Assembly (NCBI GenBank): GCA_045634305.1
Contig: JAZQZZ010000044.1
Coordinates: forward strand, 1-64,000
Direction of reading: 5' to 3'
DNA length: 64,000 nt
Origin: HGM04593 sp045634305
Lineage (GTDB): Bacteria; Bacteroidota; Bacteroidia; Bacteroidales; Bacteroidaceae
Below are positions 44,088-52,053 of the stretch, piece after piece. The notes under the pieces were generated by a model. It had not been told where the DNA came from, searched no databases, and saw only the letters and a list, made by a program, of their open reading frames with translations. A program made the translations under genes and the position numbers. How positions within the stretch are numbered: position 1 is the stretch's first letter; each line of letters opens with the position of its first letter.

Positions 44088-44699
44088 TCAGTCCCGATTG
44101 TTCAGGAAAATGGTATAATTCATTTCGCTCTCGCAGCAGGCTTCATACAGATCCACCCCTAATCGTTCTGCGGCAAAACCATGACCTTGTTCGCGTATCC
44201 AGTTATAGTATTCGTCCATATCGTATCTTATTTCATCATCGCCGTCATAATCATCTTCATCCCAATCCTCATCGTCCCAAAAATCATCACCCTCCTCTTC
44301 ATTTTCTTCCTCCTCAACTTCGTCACAATCACTGCAGTCAGAATCATCATCTTCATCCTCTAGTATCGTCGGCGTATAGATTCCGCTTTCTATGTCTTCC
44401 TTTATGGCCTCGGAAAGGCATTCGCCAAGATCCTCATTACCAGCCTCATTCAGCCAATATTCCTCAACCATATAATCGCACTTCTCCTCCAATTGCTCAT
44501 GAAGTGATTGCAATGCAGTTTCTCCATTTTCAATAGCCTGCGCAATGACTTTAGATGAAATTTCCTCTGTTCCAAAACCGCGTAGTGCCTTCAATACTTC
44601 GTCATTGACCTCAACCTCAATAACCTCCTTGCTGTCATAGCTGCAACCACAGCAACCATAGCCATAAAAAGCCTCCAACTTAACTTTTATCTTTGTCAT
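44088..44699 (-). CDS. Highly acidic hypothetical protein with Cys-rich N-terminus
   Basis: The 203-residue protein has an N-terminal Cys/Gly motif (YGYGCCGCSYDSKEV), a strand VIEVEVNDEV and a helical middle. A very acidic stretch of Glu/Asp follows (about 125-165, including EDEDDDSD and DDFWDDEDWDED), then a helical C-terminus (YYNWIREQGHGFAAERLGVDLYEACCE). The acidic part could mimic DNA or act as a chaperone; that is speculation. It lies seven bases after NADAR copy 2 and 20 bases before the kinase, so it is co-transcribed. A relationship to the 106-residue protein at 41,472-41,792 is possible. Confidence 0.65.
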   Translation of the reverse strand: MTKIKVKLEAFYGYGCCGCSYDSKEVIEVEVNDEVLKALRGFGTEEISSKVIAQAIENGETALQSLHEQLEEKCDYMVEEYWLNEAGNEDLGECLSEAIKEDIESGIYTPTILEDEDDDSDCSDCDEVEEEENEEEGDDFWDDEDWDEDDYDGDDEIRYDMDEYYNWIREQGHGFAAERLGVDLYEACCESEMNYTIFLNNRD

Positions 44700-44706
44700 A
44701 CAAACT

Positions 44707-45321
44707 CTATTTTCTATTACACTTTTTCAATATTGAGATGAAATTTAAAGCATCATCGGGCAAGGTGTATTCTAACCTGCCATTCTCACGCAGTTCCATG
44801 AGCAGGCGGCCGGTAAGGTTAGAACCCATCCACTCATTGCCACACTGTATTGCACTCCACGTGTCGTCAGGCTTTTTAGGATTGGGCTGTTTCTCTACGA
44901 TATATAGTCCACGGCTACGCTCCAACTCACTGCGGAACCCTGCACATTGCTCATACTTCTGTACCATACAGAATTTCAATGCATCGACAATCATCAGCCC
45001 CCAATCGCTGCGGCGGCGCTCAGGTTCATAGCTTCTGGCTGTCATTTTAATATTCCCGCTTCTCTTTTCTTTTGCCGTAATGCCATTCCATACGCGCTTG
45101 ACAATCTCCGGGTCGTTAAACTTCATCATTTGGAACAGATGCTCGCTCGACTTGAACTCAATGCCATCAACAACAATGGTTGACGCTGCCATATTGCTGA
45201 ATATGCCCCACTCTTCGTGCGTTGAGCAGAATACAGCACACTTTTCTGCAGGATATGAGGATTTTCCCCAATATTCCGGATAGTTCTTTTCGATGAATCC
45301 TGCTACACTATGCTTGTTCAT
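44707..45321 (-). CDS. NADAR-family (YbiA-like) ADP-ribose-processing protein, copy 2
   Basis: The 204-residue paralog of the protein at 41,901-42,524 has EWGIFSNMAASTIVVDG (37-53), SSEHLFQMMKF (58-68, closer to YbiA's SEHYFQAQKF) and TWSAIQCGNEWMGSN with LTGRLLMELREN. The shared N-terminal extension FIEKNYPEYWGKSSYPAEKC marks a subfamily. It starts two bases after the stop of ART copy 2. The active-site Glu of the SSEH motif is retained, so it should be active if the family assignment is right. The function proposed is reversal of ADP-ribosylation by its partner. Confidence 0.8.
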   Translation of the reverse strand: MNKHSVAGFIEKNYPEYWGKSSYPAEKCAVFCSTHEEWGIFSNMAASTIVVDGIEFKSSEHLFQMMKFNDPEIVKRVWNGITAKEKRSGNIKMTARSYEPERRRSDWGLMIVDALKFCMVQKYEQCAGFRSELERSRGLYIVEKQPNPKKPDDTWSAIQCGNEWMGSNLTGRLLMELRENGRLEYTLPDDALNFISILKKCNRK

Positions 45322-45323
45322 TG

Positions 45324-45884
45324 TTAAATATCCTTTCTGTTTTTAAGTACCCACTTTTTTGCTTTCAATTCAATTTCAATCTCCTCACATTTTATTATAT
45401 TCACATGCAAAGCATTGAAAACTGCGATATTCTTAAGTCCATCGGGTTTGGTTTGCGCCTGAGGCCACACATTGTATATGACACCTATGCTGTCAAGGAA
45501 TTCTGCAGCACGTCTCTCCTCTTCGCGACCGGGTTTCTTGGCGCCCGTAAGCACAGTGCCAATCCATTTGCGGAACTCCTTTCCTGCACTCTTTACTTTA
45601 TCAGGCACTTTTATATTCAGCTGTTTTTCAACATTGGCTACAATACTTGCCTCTACAGGCTTTGCCGAGACAAGATGATTGCCCGGGGTCAGGTCCGGAA
45701 TTTCAACTGTATAAAGATAATGCTTGGGCATCAATTCCATTTCCCTTGGTTGCGAGTAGTGCACTGCAGATGCTTCCGATTCTGTCAAATACGCTCCACG
45801 ACCGAATTTAATTCCTGTGCCTTCGCCTGCATTGCAGAGGCTAAAACTATCGAATAAGAATGGTGAACCGTGATATAATTTCAT
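45324..45884 (-). CDS. PARP-like ADP-ribosyltransferase, copy 2 (putative toxin)
   Basis: The 186-residue paralog of the protein at 42,521-43,117 has LYHGSPFLFDSF (H5), KFGRGAYLTESEASAVHY (Y32), EIPDLTPGNHLVSAKPV and the end block VWPQAQTKPDG (140-149), then NIAVFN (N152). Copy 1 and copy 2 share the His, Tyr, PQxQTKPDG and Asn positions but are otherwise well diverged, so the duplication is old. It is followed two bases later by its NADAR partner and preceded 31 bases earlier by the 195-residue unknown gene. Confidence 0.7.
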   Translation of the reverse strand: MKLYHGSPFLFDSFSLCNAGEGTGIKFGRGAYLTESEASAVHYSQPREMELMPKHYLYTVEIPDLTPGNHLVSAKPVEASIVANVEKQLNIKVPDKVKSAGKEFRKWIGTVLTGAKKPGREEERRAAEFLDSIGVIYNVWPQAQTKPDGLKNIAVFNALHVNIIKCEEIEIELKAKKWVLKNRKDI

Positions 45885-45915
45885 AGAAACAAATTTAATG
45901 TATATTTATTACAGA

Positions 45916-46503
45916 TTACAATTTTATATCCTCGCTATCGATGTTGTCAGCAATCACTTCCTCATCGGACAAAAGCACAGCATCACCATCAACTATCTTA
46001 TGATAAATCTTCATAAGGACATCCACCGGGAGCATATTTATTTCAACGCTTACTTCGGCACCAGGATCTTTTGCACAAGAAATAACTTCGGTATACTCAC
46101 ATTCGTCATATAGGTCGTAGTAACGGTCCTTGTACATATATTTTATTAAATACACTTCACTATAAACTTCGCACTTAAAAGCTCTGGTAAAAACCAACAT
46201 TCCCTCGCCAATGAATTTCGTGATCTCATTAATGATAGTTTTTTTGAACCTTTCCGCAGCAGAGCTGATTTTATCCATACAAGCCTTCTCTTCCTTACTG
46301 CATCGCCAATAACTATGCCCATACTTTTTTTTCTTATTCTTGGCAAGTTCCTTGATCCTCAGCAATGAAACTTCCAGTTCTTCTATAGTGTACCTCTTGA
46401 GAAAAATATCTTCGGCAATCTCAAACAATCTTGTCCTATAATTCTCAAACTCTTCATCACTCATTTGTTCAAATTCCTCGGGTGTATGTTTCTTAAGCTC
46501 CAT
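45916..46503 (-). CDS. Hypothetical protein, first gene of the ART-NADAR operon
   Basis: The 195-residue protein is helical in the first half (EEFEQMSDEEFENYRTRLF, ELEVSLLRIKELAKNKKKK) with a beta-rich second half (FIGEGMLVFTRAFKCEVYSEVYLIKYMY). ATG 46503 is preferred over a TTG two codons upstream. A promoter lies just upstream (46,531-46,558). No domain is recognised and no membrane segment is seen. It is followed by ART copy 2 after a 31-base gap and is probably the leading gene of that operon. It might be a regulator or a substrate-recognition subunit; this is a guess. Confidence 0.6.
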   Translation of the reverse strand: MELKKHTPEEFEQMSDEEFENYRTRLFEIAEDIFLKRYTIEELEVSLLRIKELAKNKKKKYGHSYWRCSKEEKACMDKISSAAERFKKTIINEITKFIGEGMLVFTRAFKCEVYSEVYLIKYMYKDRYYDLYDECEYTEVISCAKDPGAEVSVEINMLPVDVLMKIYHKIVDGDAVLLSDEEVIADNIDSEDIKL

Positions 46504-46530
46504 AACCAATCAGTTTTTATGTTTCTACAG

Positions 46531-46558
46531 CAAATATATGCTTTTTTTTATAACCCAA
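46531..46558 (-). promoter_or_regulatory. Candidate promoter of the ART-NADAR operon
   Basis: The minus-strand -7 TATATTTG (46,538-46,531) matches the consensus. The nearest TTG (46,558-46,556) is 17 bases upstream, shorter than the usual 19-21. The -7 box is 27 bases upstream of ATG 46503, so the operon may start here. Confidence 0.5.
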
Positions 46559-46756
46559 CCTTATTATACAAAAAAGCATTGTCAAGCCTTTCGGTAAACT
46601 TGTTGTCAGCATCAATGTAGCCCAAATTGTACCCGGCATTGGTTTCATCTATCACTTTATCGAAAACCAGTGACTCTCTTAGTACAAATCCAATCTTGCA
46701 CATCTGTTGGTGAAATTTTCCAACACCTCTCGACTTAATGGTTTTTCATTGTTCAT
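46548..46756 (-). pseudogene. Short frameshifted gene remnant
   Basis: A frame starting MNNEKPLSREVLENFTNRC (ATG 46756) stops after 25 codons. The shifted frame from 46,703 reads MCKIGFVLRESLVFDKVIDE, then about 31 more codons (TNAGYNLGYIDADNKFTERL...) to TAA at 46,548. Joining the two at the ACAGATGTGC junction gives a plausible 70-residue protein. It may be a decayed gene, a sequencing error, or a real 51-residue protein. No family is recognised. Confidence 0.4.
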
Positions 46757-47267
46757 ATACAATATATTTAGAAAGTAACAACAATATCAAGTAAACAGAA
46801 CACCACAGGTTTGCATATATCTTGTGCTTCATCGTCTTTTCATACCCTCTGATAAAAGAGACCTCATGGTCATTGTCTTCTGTGACAACCTTTTGCAGGG
46901 AACGATAATAGGTCATATGATTGTAAAAATTCCTTAGGTCATATTTTAATTCGAGTCTGTATTTCAGCGCAAAGAACACCACAAAGCAGAGGCCGATTAC
47001 AAGCGACGAAGCTATACCATATGTTTGCACAAAGTCCACATCGAACATACGCAAGACAGCACCTGAAGATATACATGTTGTAATTATAATTACAAAAATA
47101 TGATATGATGCATTCAGTACGTCACACGCTTTCTGCTGGCGACGAATACGTTCAATACACTCCCTGTCACGATAACTATAAATGCTTATGTATGTCATGG
47201 CAAAGGAGAGTGACCTCAAAAAAAGAAACAGGCTCAAACAAAGAATCAGAAAAAGAACAGACTTCAT
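46746..47267 (-). CDS. Hypothetical four-helix membrane protein
   Basis: From ATG 47267 the 173-residue protein starts MKSVLFLILCLSLFLFLRSL and shows three further hydrophobic segments (HIFVIIITTCISSGAVLRMF; YGIASSLVIGLCFVVFFAL; IYANLWCSVYLILLLLSKYI) separated by basic loops. A TTG start at 47315 would add 16 residues and is not needed. No family is recognised. The placement in a minus-strand run of accessory genes suggests an accessory membrane component, perhaps with a pore-like role. Confidence 0.6.
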   Translation of the reverse strand: MKSVLFLILCLSLFLFLRSLSFAMTYISIYSYRDRECIERIRRQQKACDVLNASYHIFVIIITTCISSGAVLRMFDVDFVQTYGIASSLVIGLCFVVFFALKYRLELKYDLRNFYNHMTYYRSLQKVVTEDNDHEVSFIRGYEKTMKHKIYANLWCSVYLILLLLSKYIVYEQ

Positions 47268-47321
47268 ATCTTTTAAATTTACACAAAATGTTTTTTGTCT
47301 AATCCGCCTTGTCAATTTTCA

Positions 47322-47717
47322 CTATCTAAATTCTATCACATTCTTACGAAAAAAGTTATTCTCGTAATATATATCCTGCTCAATGGGCTCGTATGCAGCC
47401 AGTGCCTCCCATTTTACAAGTTCTTCGGCTTCGGAGTACTCGGCTATGCCTAGCTCCACATAGAATATTTCAGAATTCACCTTTTTAGACTGCAACTCTG
47501 TATTGAAGTCCATCACAACGATTCTCTGCTCATGTATTGCGTATGGCATACACTCCATACAATTCCTTTCCTTGTCAAAAACCCTCAATTCATAGTAATC
47601 GAGTTCCTTGCCACTCCATTTTACATCAAAGTACAACTCTCGATGCCCATTGGTGGAGATTTTCACACTTTCAATCTTGTAATCATTGTTCAAATTCGGT
47701 TCATTTAATGCCTTCAT
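47322..47717 (-). CDS. Hypothetical protein
   Basis: The 131-residue protein is beta-rich and soluble, with segments DYKIESVKISTNGHRELYFDV, DYYELRVFDKERNCME and QRIVVMDFNTELQSKKVNSEIFYVELGI. No signal peptide or motif is recognised. It is 34 bases downstream of the AAA ATPase gene and may be its partner. Confidence is moderate because of the intact frame and ATG start. Confidence 0.55.
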   Translation of the reverse strand: MKALNEPNLNNDYKIESVKISTNGHRELYFDVKWSGKELDYYELRVFDKERNCMECMPYAIHEQRIVVMDFNTELQSKKVNSEIFYVELGIAEYSEAEELVKWEALAAYEPIEQDIYYENNFFRKNVIEFR

Positions 47718-47751
47718 AATATTGTTGGATTTAATATGTTATACATTGCTC

Positions 47752-49440
47752 TTAAAAGCCTATTCGTGGACGATTATTCACATTGCCACCCAACCCCTCT
47801 ACTGCGCAATATCCACGCAGTTTCTCAAGTGTCGGTTGTTCGTTATAGAGAATCTTGTCAACAAACTGCTTGCGCATAACATTCTCAATCTGTCCGCCAC
47901 TGAGGTCGAACTCACCGGCAAGTACCTTTGCGTCTTCATCACTCAACTCGCCTATCATCGACTTCCAGATATGCGCCTTTGTAGCCACATCAGGCTTATG
48001 GAATTCTACTTTGTATATAAAACGGCGCTCAAAGGCACTGTCCATGTTTGATGCGAGGTTGGTGGTGGCAATGAGAATGCCGTCGAGCATCTCAATCTCT
48101 TCGAGGATAATATTTTGTATGGCATTTTCCATCTTATCTACACTGCGGCCCACATCACTGCAGCGCTTGCTGATTATGGCATCGGCCTCATTGAACAGCA
48201 GTATCGGTTTCACCTCGCACTTCTCGCAATAGTTCCTGTAACGACGAAAGATATTGCGGATGTTCTTCTCACTCTCACCCACGTACTTATTCTTGATGTC
48301 GGTAACATTCACCTGCATAATGTCGCGCCCTGTGGAGCGTGCAAGCTGCAGCACAGTCTCGGTTTTTCCGGTACCCGGAGCACCGTAGAACAGACAGGCA
48401 AAGCCTGTTCGCATACCACTCTCCTTCATTCGTTCCTGGATGTCAATAAACTTCTCCTGTTGGAGCATCTCTTGCAGTTTGTCAATGGAGATACGCTCCT
48501 CGCTATTATAAAAGAGAGCCTTCTCTGTGATATTGTCATAGGTGAGCAACCCCTCACGGTGGTCCTTCTCGGGAGCATCCCACGAGATGCCAAGCTCCCG
48601 GTCTATGTACTCGCGTATCTCGTCGGATATTGCAATGTTTTCACGCGGCGAGAATCCCTCGCTCTGTGGCTCGCCAAGCAGTTTCTCCTTGAAGAGGTCG
48701 CCACGACGCGCTGCAATAGCGCTACACAAGGCACGGTAATCGCTGCGGTTGAAGATTGAATTGAACTCGTGGTCGCAGATGTTGAGGTCGCCCTCGGCAA
48801 TATACTTGTCAAGGCAGAAGAAGAAGAGCGCTGCCTCGCGAGGCTCGAGACACGCAGTACGCTTGCACAGGTAGTGATTCTTGTTGCTTTTCGTTATGGC
48901 TGTAATATCCTCAAGCATCTGTTCGTTTGTTATGCTATCGTCTTCAGCCTCCTTAATCACTTCTCCAATTCTCTCCACAAGTCTTTTTGTGCTAAGGTTC
49001 TTGTCGGATGCTGTAACATAGGCCTCGTTGTTCATATATGCAGCCAGCGCTTTGGGAGAAATCTGATAACCACTCTCAAACGTGTCGCTCTTCACGTGTA
49101 TTATGCGTGCACTGACAAGCGCTGCTATATCCTGCATATATGTGAGCATTCTTATGTTTCTAATACCAAGATACCCACCCATACGATTTGTATCAAGAAC
49201 AGAGTTTGAGTCAATGAGCATTGCAACCACCATTGACTGTATGCGTGTGAATGAGAGCTTCTCCTCAAGGAAATCAAATGCGTCCTTTGCCTCGGCAAGA
49301 GCCTCCTCCTCAAGTTCGCTATCCTTTACAGCAAGCAGAATTCTCTCAAATGCGGCAATAATGGTACCTTCGCCGCACTTTATGTTAGACATGTCGAACG
49401 ATGTGCTGTTTCCCTTTTTTCTAGTTTTTAGTTTTCTCAT
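47752..49440 (-). CDS. AAA+ ATPase with N-terminal winged-helix-like region
   Basis: The 562-residue protein has an AAA+ core in the C-terminal half: Walker A YGAPGTGKTET (about 346-355), Walker B LLFNEADAII with Asn replacing the usual first Asp, sensor-1 IATTNLASNMDSAF and an arginine-finger-like ERRF. The N-terminal region (SMVVAMLIDSNSVLDTNRMGGYLGIRNIRML) resembles a winged helix or protein-interaction module. It looks like the ATPase family related to spastin/ClpX-type regulators, frequent in accessory loci. Substrate unknown; partner candidates are the 131-residue gene downstream and the HD-domain gene upstream. Confidence 0.8.
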   Translation of the reverse strand: MRKLKTRKKGNSTSFDMSNIKCGEGTIIAAFERILLAVKDSELEEEALAEAKDAFDFLEEKLSFTRIQSMVVAMLIDSNSVLDTNRMGGYLGIRNIRMLTYMQDIAALVSARIIHVKSDTFESGYQISPKALAAYMNNEAYVTASDKNLSTKRLVERIGEVIKEAEDDSITNEQMLEDITAITKSNKNHYLCKRTACLEPREAALFFFCLDKYIAEGDLNICDHEFNSIFNRSDYRALCSAIAARRGDLFKEKLLGEPQSEGFSPRENIAISDEIREYIDRELGISWDAPEKDHREGLLTYDNITEKALFYNSEERISIDKLQEMLQQEKFIDIQERMKESGMRTGFACLFYGAPGTGKTETVLQLARSTGRDIMQVNVTDIKNKYVGESEKNIRNIFRRYRNYCEKCEVKPILLFNEADAIISKRCSDVGRSVDKMENAIQNIILEEIEMLDGILIATTNLASNMDSAFERRFIYKVEFHKPDVATKAHIWKSMIGELSDEDAKVLAGEFDLSGGQIENVMRKQFVDKILYNEQPTLEKLRGYCAVEGLGGNVNNRPRIGF

Positions 49441-49507
49441 AGTGTCTATCCGTTATTGTTCTCCTTGTTGTTATCAGTCTATTTTTACCCCGTTCTACCC
49501 CAAAAGT

Positions 49508-50029
49508 TCAATGCCCGCGTTTGGCATCGAGTTTGTCGCTGTCAAAGACAAGCCTGCACAGCTTTGAGTGGTGCACCTTGTGTGCCACGTCGGGAGCAGC
49601 TTTCCGTGTCCCCATGTGCCAACGTATGGCAAGCCACTCCTCACCGGTGAGTTCCAATCCCTCCCTCGCCAACAGAGCCACTGAACGGTAGCCATGCCCC
49701 TTGATGCTTGTACTGCGATGATGTATGCGACCGTCACTGCCATAATAGAGGATGGACGCTTTGCATATATCGTGCAACATCGCCGCAATTATCACACTCT
49801 CACGTGCCACACTCCCCCTGTCGGCAAGCGCAAGACGGCAAGTCTCGAGCGAATGCTGCGCCAAGCCCCCTTGCCAGTTGTGATGTCTGTCTCTTGATGA
49901 CGGTGCCGTGTAAAATCCAACCCCGTCAAGATAAGCAAGAACCTTGTCCATGCCCTTGCGGTTAGTACTCTGCAACAACTCCACAATCTGCTGCCTGTTT
50001 GCCTCAATTCTATCTTTGCTCAACATCAT
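49508..50029 (-). CDS. HD-domain phosphohydrolase
   Basis: The 173-residue protein has the HD-fold metal ligands in order: H in GGLAQHSLETCRL, the HD doublet in VIIAAMLHDICK, H in KGHGYRSV and H in IRWHMG. Such small HD proteins hydrolyse nucleotides or cyclic nucleotides. It resembles the 3'-5' phosphohydrolase/HD family associated with nucleic-acid or second-messenger control. It is located 67 bases upstream of the AAA ATPase gene, so the two may act together. No signal peptide is seen. Confidence 0.8.
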   Translation of the reverse strand: MMLSKDRIEANRQQIVELLQSTNRKGMDKVLAYLDGVGFYTAPSSRDRHHNWQGGLAQHSLETCRLALADRGSVARESVIIAAMLHDICKASILYYGSDGRIHHRSTSIKGHGYRSVALLAREGLELTGEEWLAIRWHMGTRKAAPDVAHKVHHSKLCRLVFDSDKLDAKRGH

Positions 50030-50141
50030 AGTAATAAAATAATGGGATTTTTTCGTTCACAATGCAAATATAAAGGGCACCAGCGCAAGGGTTCTGCACA
50101 GATAAAAAATATTCCAATAGCAAAACCCTTTTCAAGAATAT

Positions 50142-50861
50142 TTAGAAGCAGTCATCGTCCTCACAATACAATGACAGGAAATCTTCACTGTCGTACCTGT
50201 CCTCATCGTCCTCGGGAATAAAACTACAATCGGCTGCAATATACCCCCAAGCACCATCTTTACAAGCTTTCAGCCAACTTTCATCAGCTTCCAATTCATC
50301 ATAGAGAGGTGGAACAAAAGTCCCATTGTCAGTTACACAACCATACTTACCATCCTTTTCGAAAGGAGTAAAATTGAAAGCATATTCATAGACCTTCTCC
50401 ATTTCACAAGGAACAATTAATCTGCCTTTGCCGTCGAGTATCCCTTTAAGAACACCATCACCACTTTTTTTCACACACATATAGTGACTATTCGTAGCAC
50501 GGAGATAAGTGATGTAATCATATTCAAAGTCACAAAGTGGAGTACCGGCACCATCTGCGGCTACAAGAGCATACTTACCCTCTGCGTTCCTTGCAGCAAC
50601 AGGCATTGAACGCCCCCAATTGTAAGAGAATGTTTCCGTAAAATCCTCATACAACGCAGGCACACGCACCCTGCCCGCAATATCCTTAAGTCCCTTCTTG
50701 CCATTCTCCTCAAACACAATGTCAAAGGTATTATACTCATCCAAAAGCATTTTTAGTTCATCATACAAGGCCTTTGTTTGGTGACCATTACCACCTGCAT
50801 TAAGTTTTCCCTGAATCTCGTCAATGCGTGCTGCAATTTCTTTTGTAGCTGTCTGTTTCAT
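50142..50861 (-). CDS. WG-repeat protein, paralog 1
   Basis: The 239-residue protein is a WG (KWG) beta-repeat protein: units such as FEENGKKGLKDIAGRVRVPALYED, EGKYALVAADGAGTPLCDFEYD and GDGVLKGILDGKGRLIVPCEM carry the GxxGLxDxxGRxxVPxxYxD pattern. It has a helical N-terminus (REIAARIDEIQGKL) and an acidic C-terminus. No signal peptide is present. Two close relatives lie upstream in the same orientation. WG proteins are thought to bind partners, but their role is not established. Confidence 0.8.
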   Translation of the reverse strand: MKQTATKEIAARIDEIQGKLNAGGNGHQTKALYDELKMLLDEYNTFDIVFEENGKKGLKDIAGRVRVPALYEDFTETFSYNWGRSMPVAARNAEGKYALVAADGAGTPLCDFEYDYITYLRATNSHYMCVKKSGDGVLKGILDGKGRLIVPCEMEKVYEYAFNFTPFEKDGKYGCVTDNGTFVPPLYDELEADESWLKACKDGAWGYIAADCSFIPEDDEDRYDSEDFLSLYCEDDDCF

Positions 50862-50995
50862 AATAGTAAAATTTAGATGTGAGTGACTGTTTATCTCTTT
50901 TTCTATCGTAAAGATAGGTCAACTTTACGAGGTATTCCATTCATCTCATTCACGAGAACTTATCTTGAGCGAGTACCTTATTATATAATCAGCCT

Positions 50996-51775
50996 TCACA
51001 CAAGTCCCTCGTATCCATCCAACAGCTCATGCACATAATCATTCATGCTCCAGTAAGTCAGCAACTCCTTATTCTTGATTTTCTCCTTGTCATTTTCTTC
51101 AATAAACTCTCCATCGACACTCAGAAAACCTCCGACATCACCCTTGCTGACATAAAGGAATTTAGGGCAGATATCGGCATCATCGAACTGCGGCTCAATA
51201 TAACAGCCTCCCATTGTAAGGAAACCGATTTTGTTCCCTTTGGTAAAGTAGACATAAGTGCTCCCAACTCTATCGCTTGGATCCTCCAACTCATCCATCT
51301 CACAAGGAACAACAAGTTCTCCATTATTGTCAAGCACTCCAAAAAGGCTCTTGTCACCAATCTTCTTTTCACAGATGTAGAAATTCCTGCTACCACGAAT
51401 GAATGTTATAGCATCATACTCAAATCCGCAAAGCTGAGTACCCAAACCATCGGGAGCCACCAGGGCATACTTGTCCTCAAAGTTGCAAACCGCCATAGGC
51501 AATGATTCGAAAGGAGTATATGCAAAAAGCTCCGGGCAATCCTTATATATAGCAGGTACAATTATACGGCCGGTAACGTCAACAACTCCAGTTTTGCCAT
51601 TCTCCTCAAATACAGAGTCAAAAAGGTCATAATCCTCTCTAATGGAGTCAAATTCATTGAGCAAATCGCCATACTCCTTTTCATTCTCAGGCAGCATATC
51701 TACAAGAATCTCCTTAATTCTGTTCTTGATAAACTGAATACGTTCACAAACTGTAGGTGTCACTTTCTTTTTCAT
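50996..51775 (-). CDS. WG-repeat protein, paralog 2
   Basis: The 259-residue paralog has the same layout: helical N-terminus (RIQFIKNRIKEILVDML), WG units FEENGKTGVVDVTGRIIVPAIYKD, EDKYALVAPDGLGTQLCGFEYD and GVLDNNGELVVPCEMDELED, and an acidic tail. It is the longest of the three. The repeats are ordered as in paralogs 1 and 3, so they arose by whole-gene tandem duplication, not repeat shuffling. It is cytoplasmic by sequence. Function is unknown. Confidence 0.8.
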   Translation of the reverse strand: MKKKVTPTVCERIQFIKNRIKEILVDMLPENEKEYGDLLNEFDSIREDYDLFDSVFEENGKTGVVDVTGRIIVPAIYKDCPELFAYTPFESLPMAVCNFEDKYALVAPDGLGTQLCGFEYDAITFIRGSRNFYICEKKIGDKSLFGVLDNNGELVVPCEMDELEDPSDRVGSTYVYFTKGNKIGFLTMGGCYIEPQFDDADICPKFLYVSKGDVGGFLSVDGEFIEENDKEKIKNKELLTYWSMNDYVHELLDGYEGLV

Positions 51776-52053
51776 ATGTCTGGTTCTATTTAATAATGAT
51801 TATTCAAAATATGCAGTTCAAAAGTAGTATATGCATGTGTAATTATCCCGAAATGTTAGGGAAATCTTAGTAAGTTGCTTGACAAAACAAACATGCCGGC
51901 TACACGAATTCTGTTGGCAGGCTGTTCTTATGCAAAGAAAAAGGACAAGTGTGCAGAAGTAGTGCACAGATATAAAATATTCAAAATTTTTCTTGAGAAA
52001 GAATATGAATTCTGTGCACCTGCTGCACCGTGGAGAACTGTCGCTCCGCCAAA

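Noticed and set aside
42521..45884. Transferases considered as DarT (DarTG) toxins
   Set aside because: The YHG[TS] and FGxGxYxT motifs and overall length do not match the DarT family pattern; only the NADAR partner recalls DarTG1.
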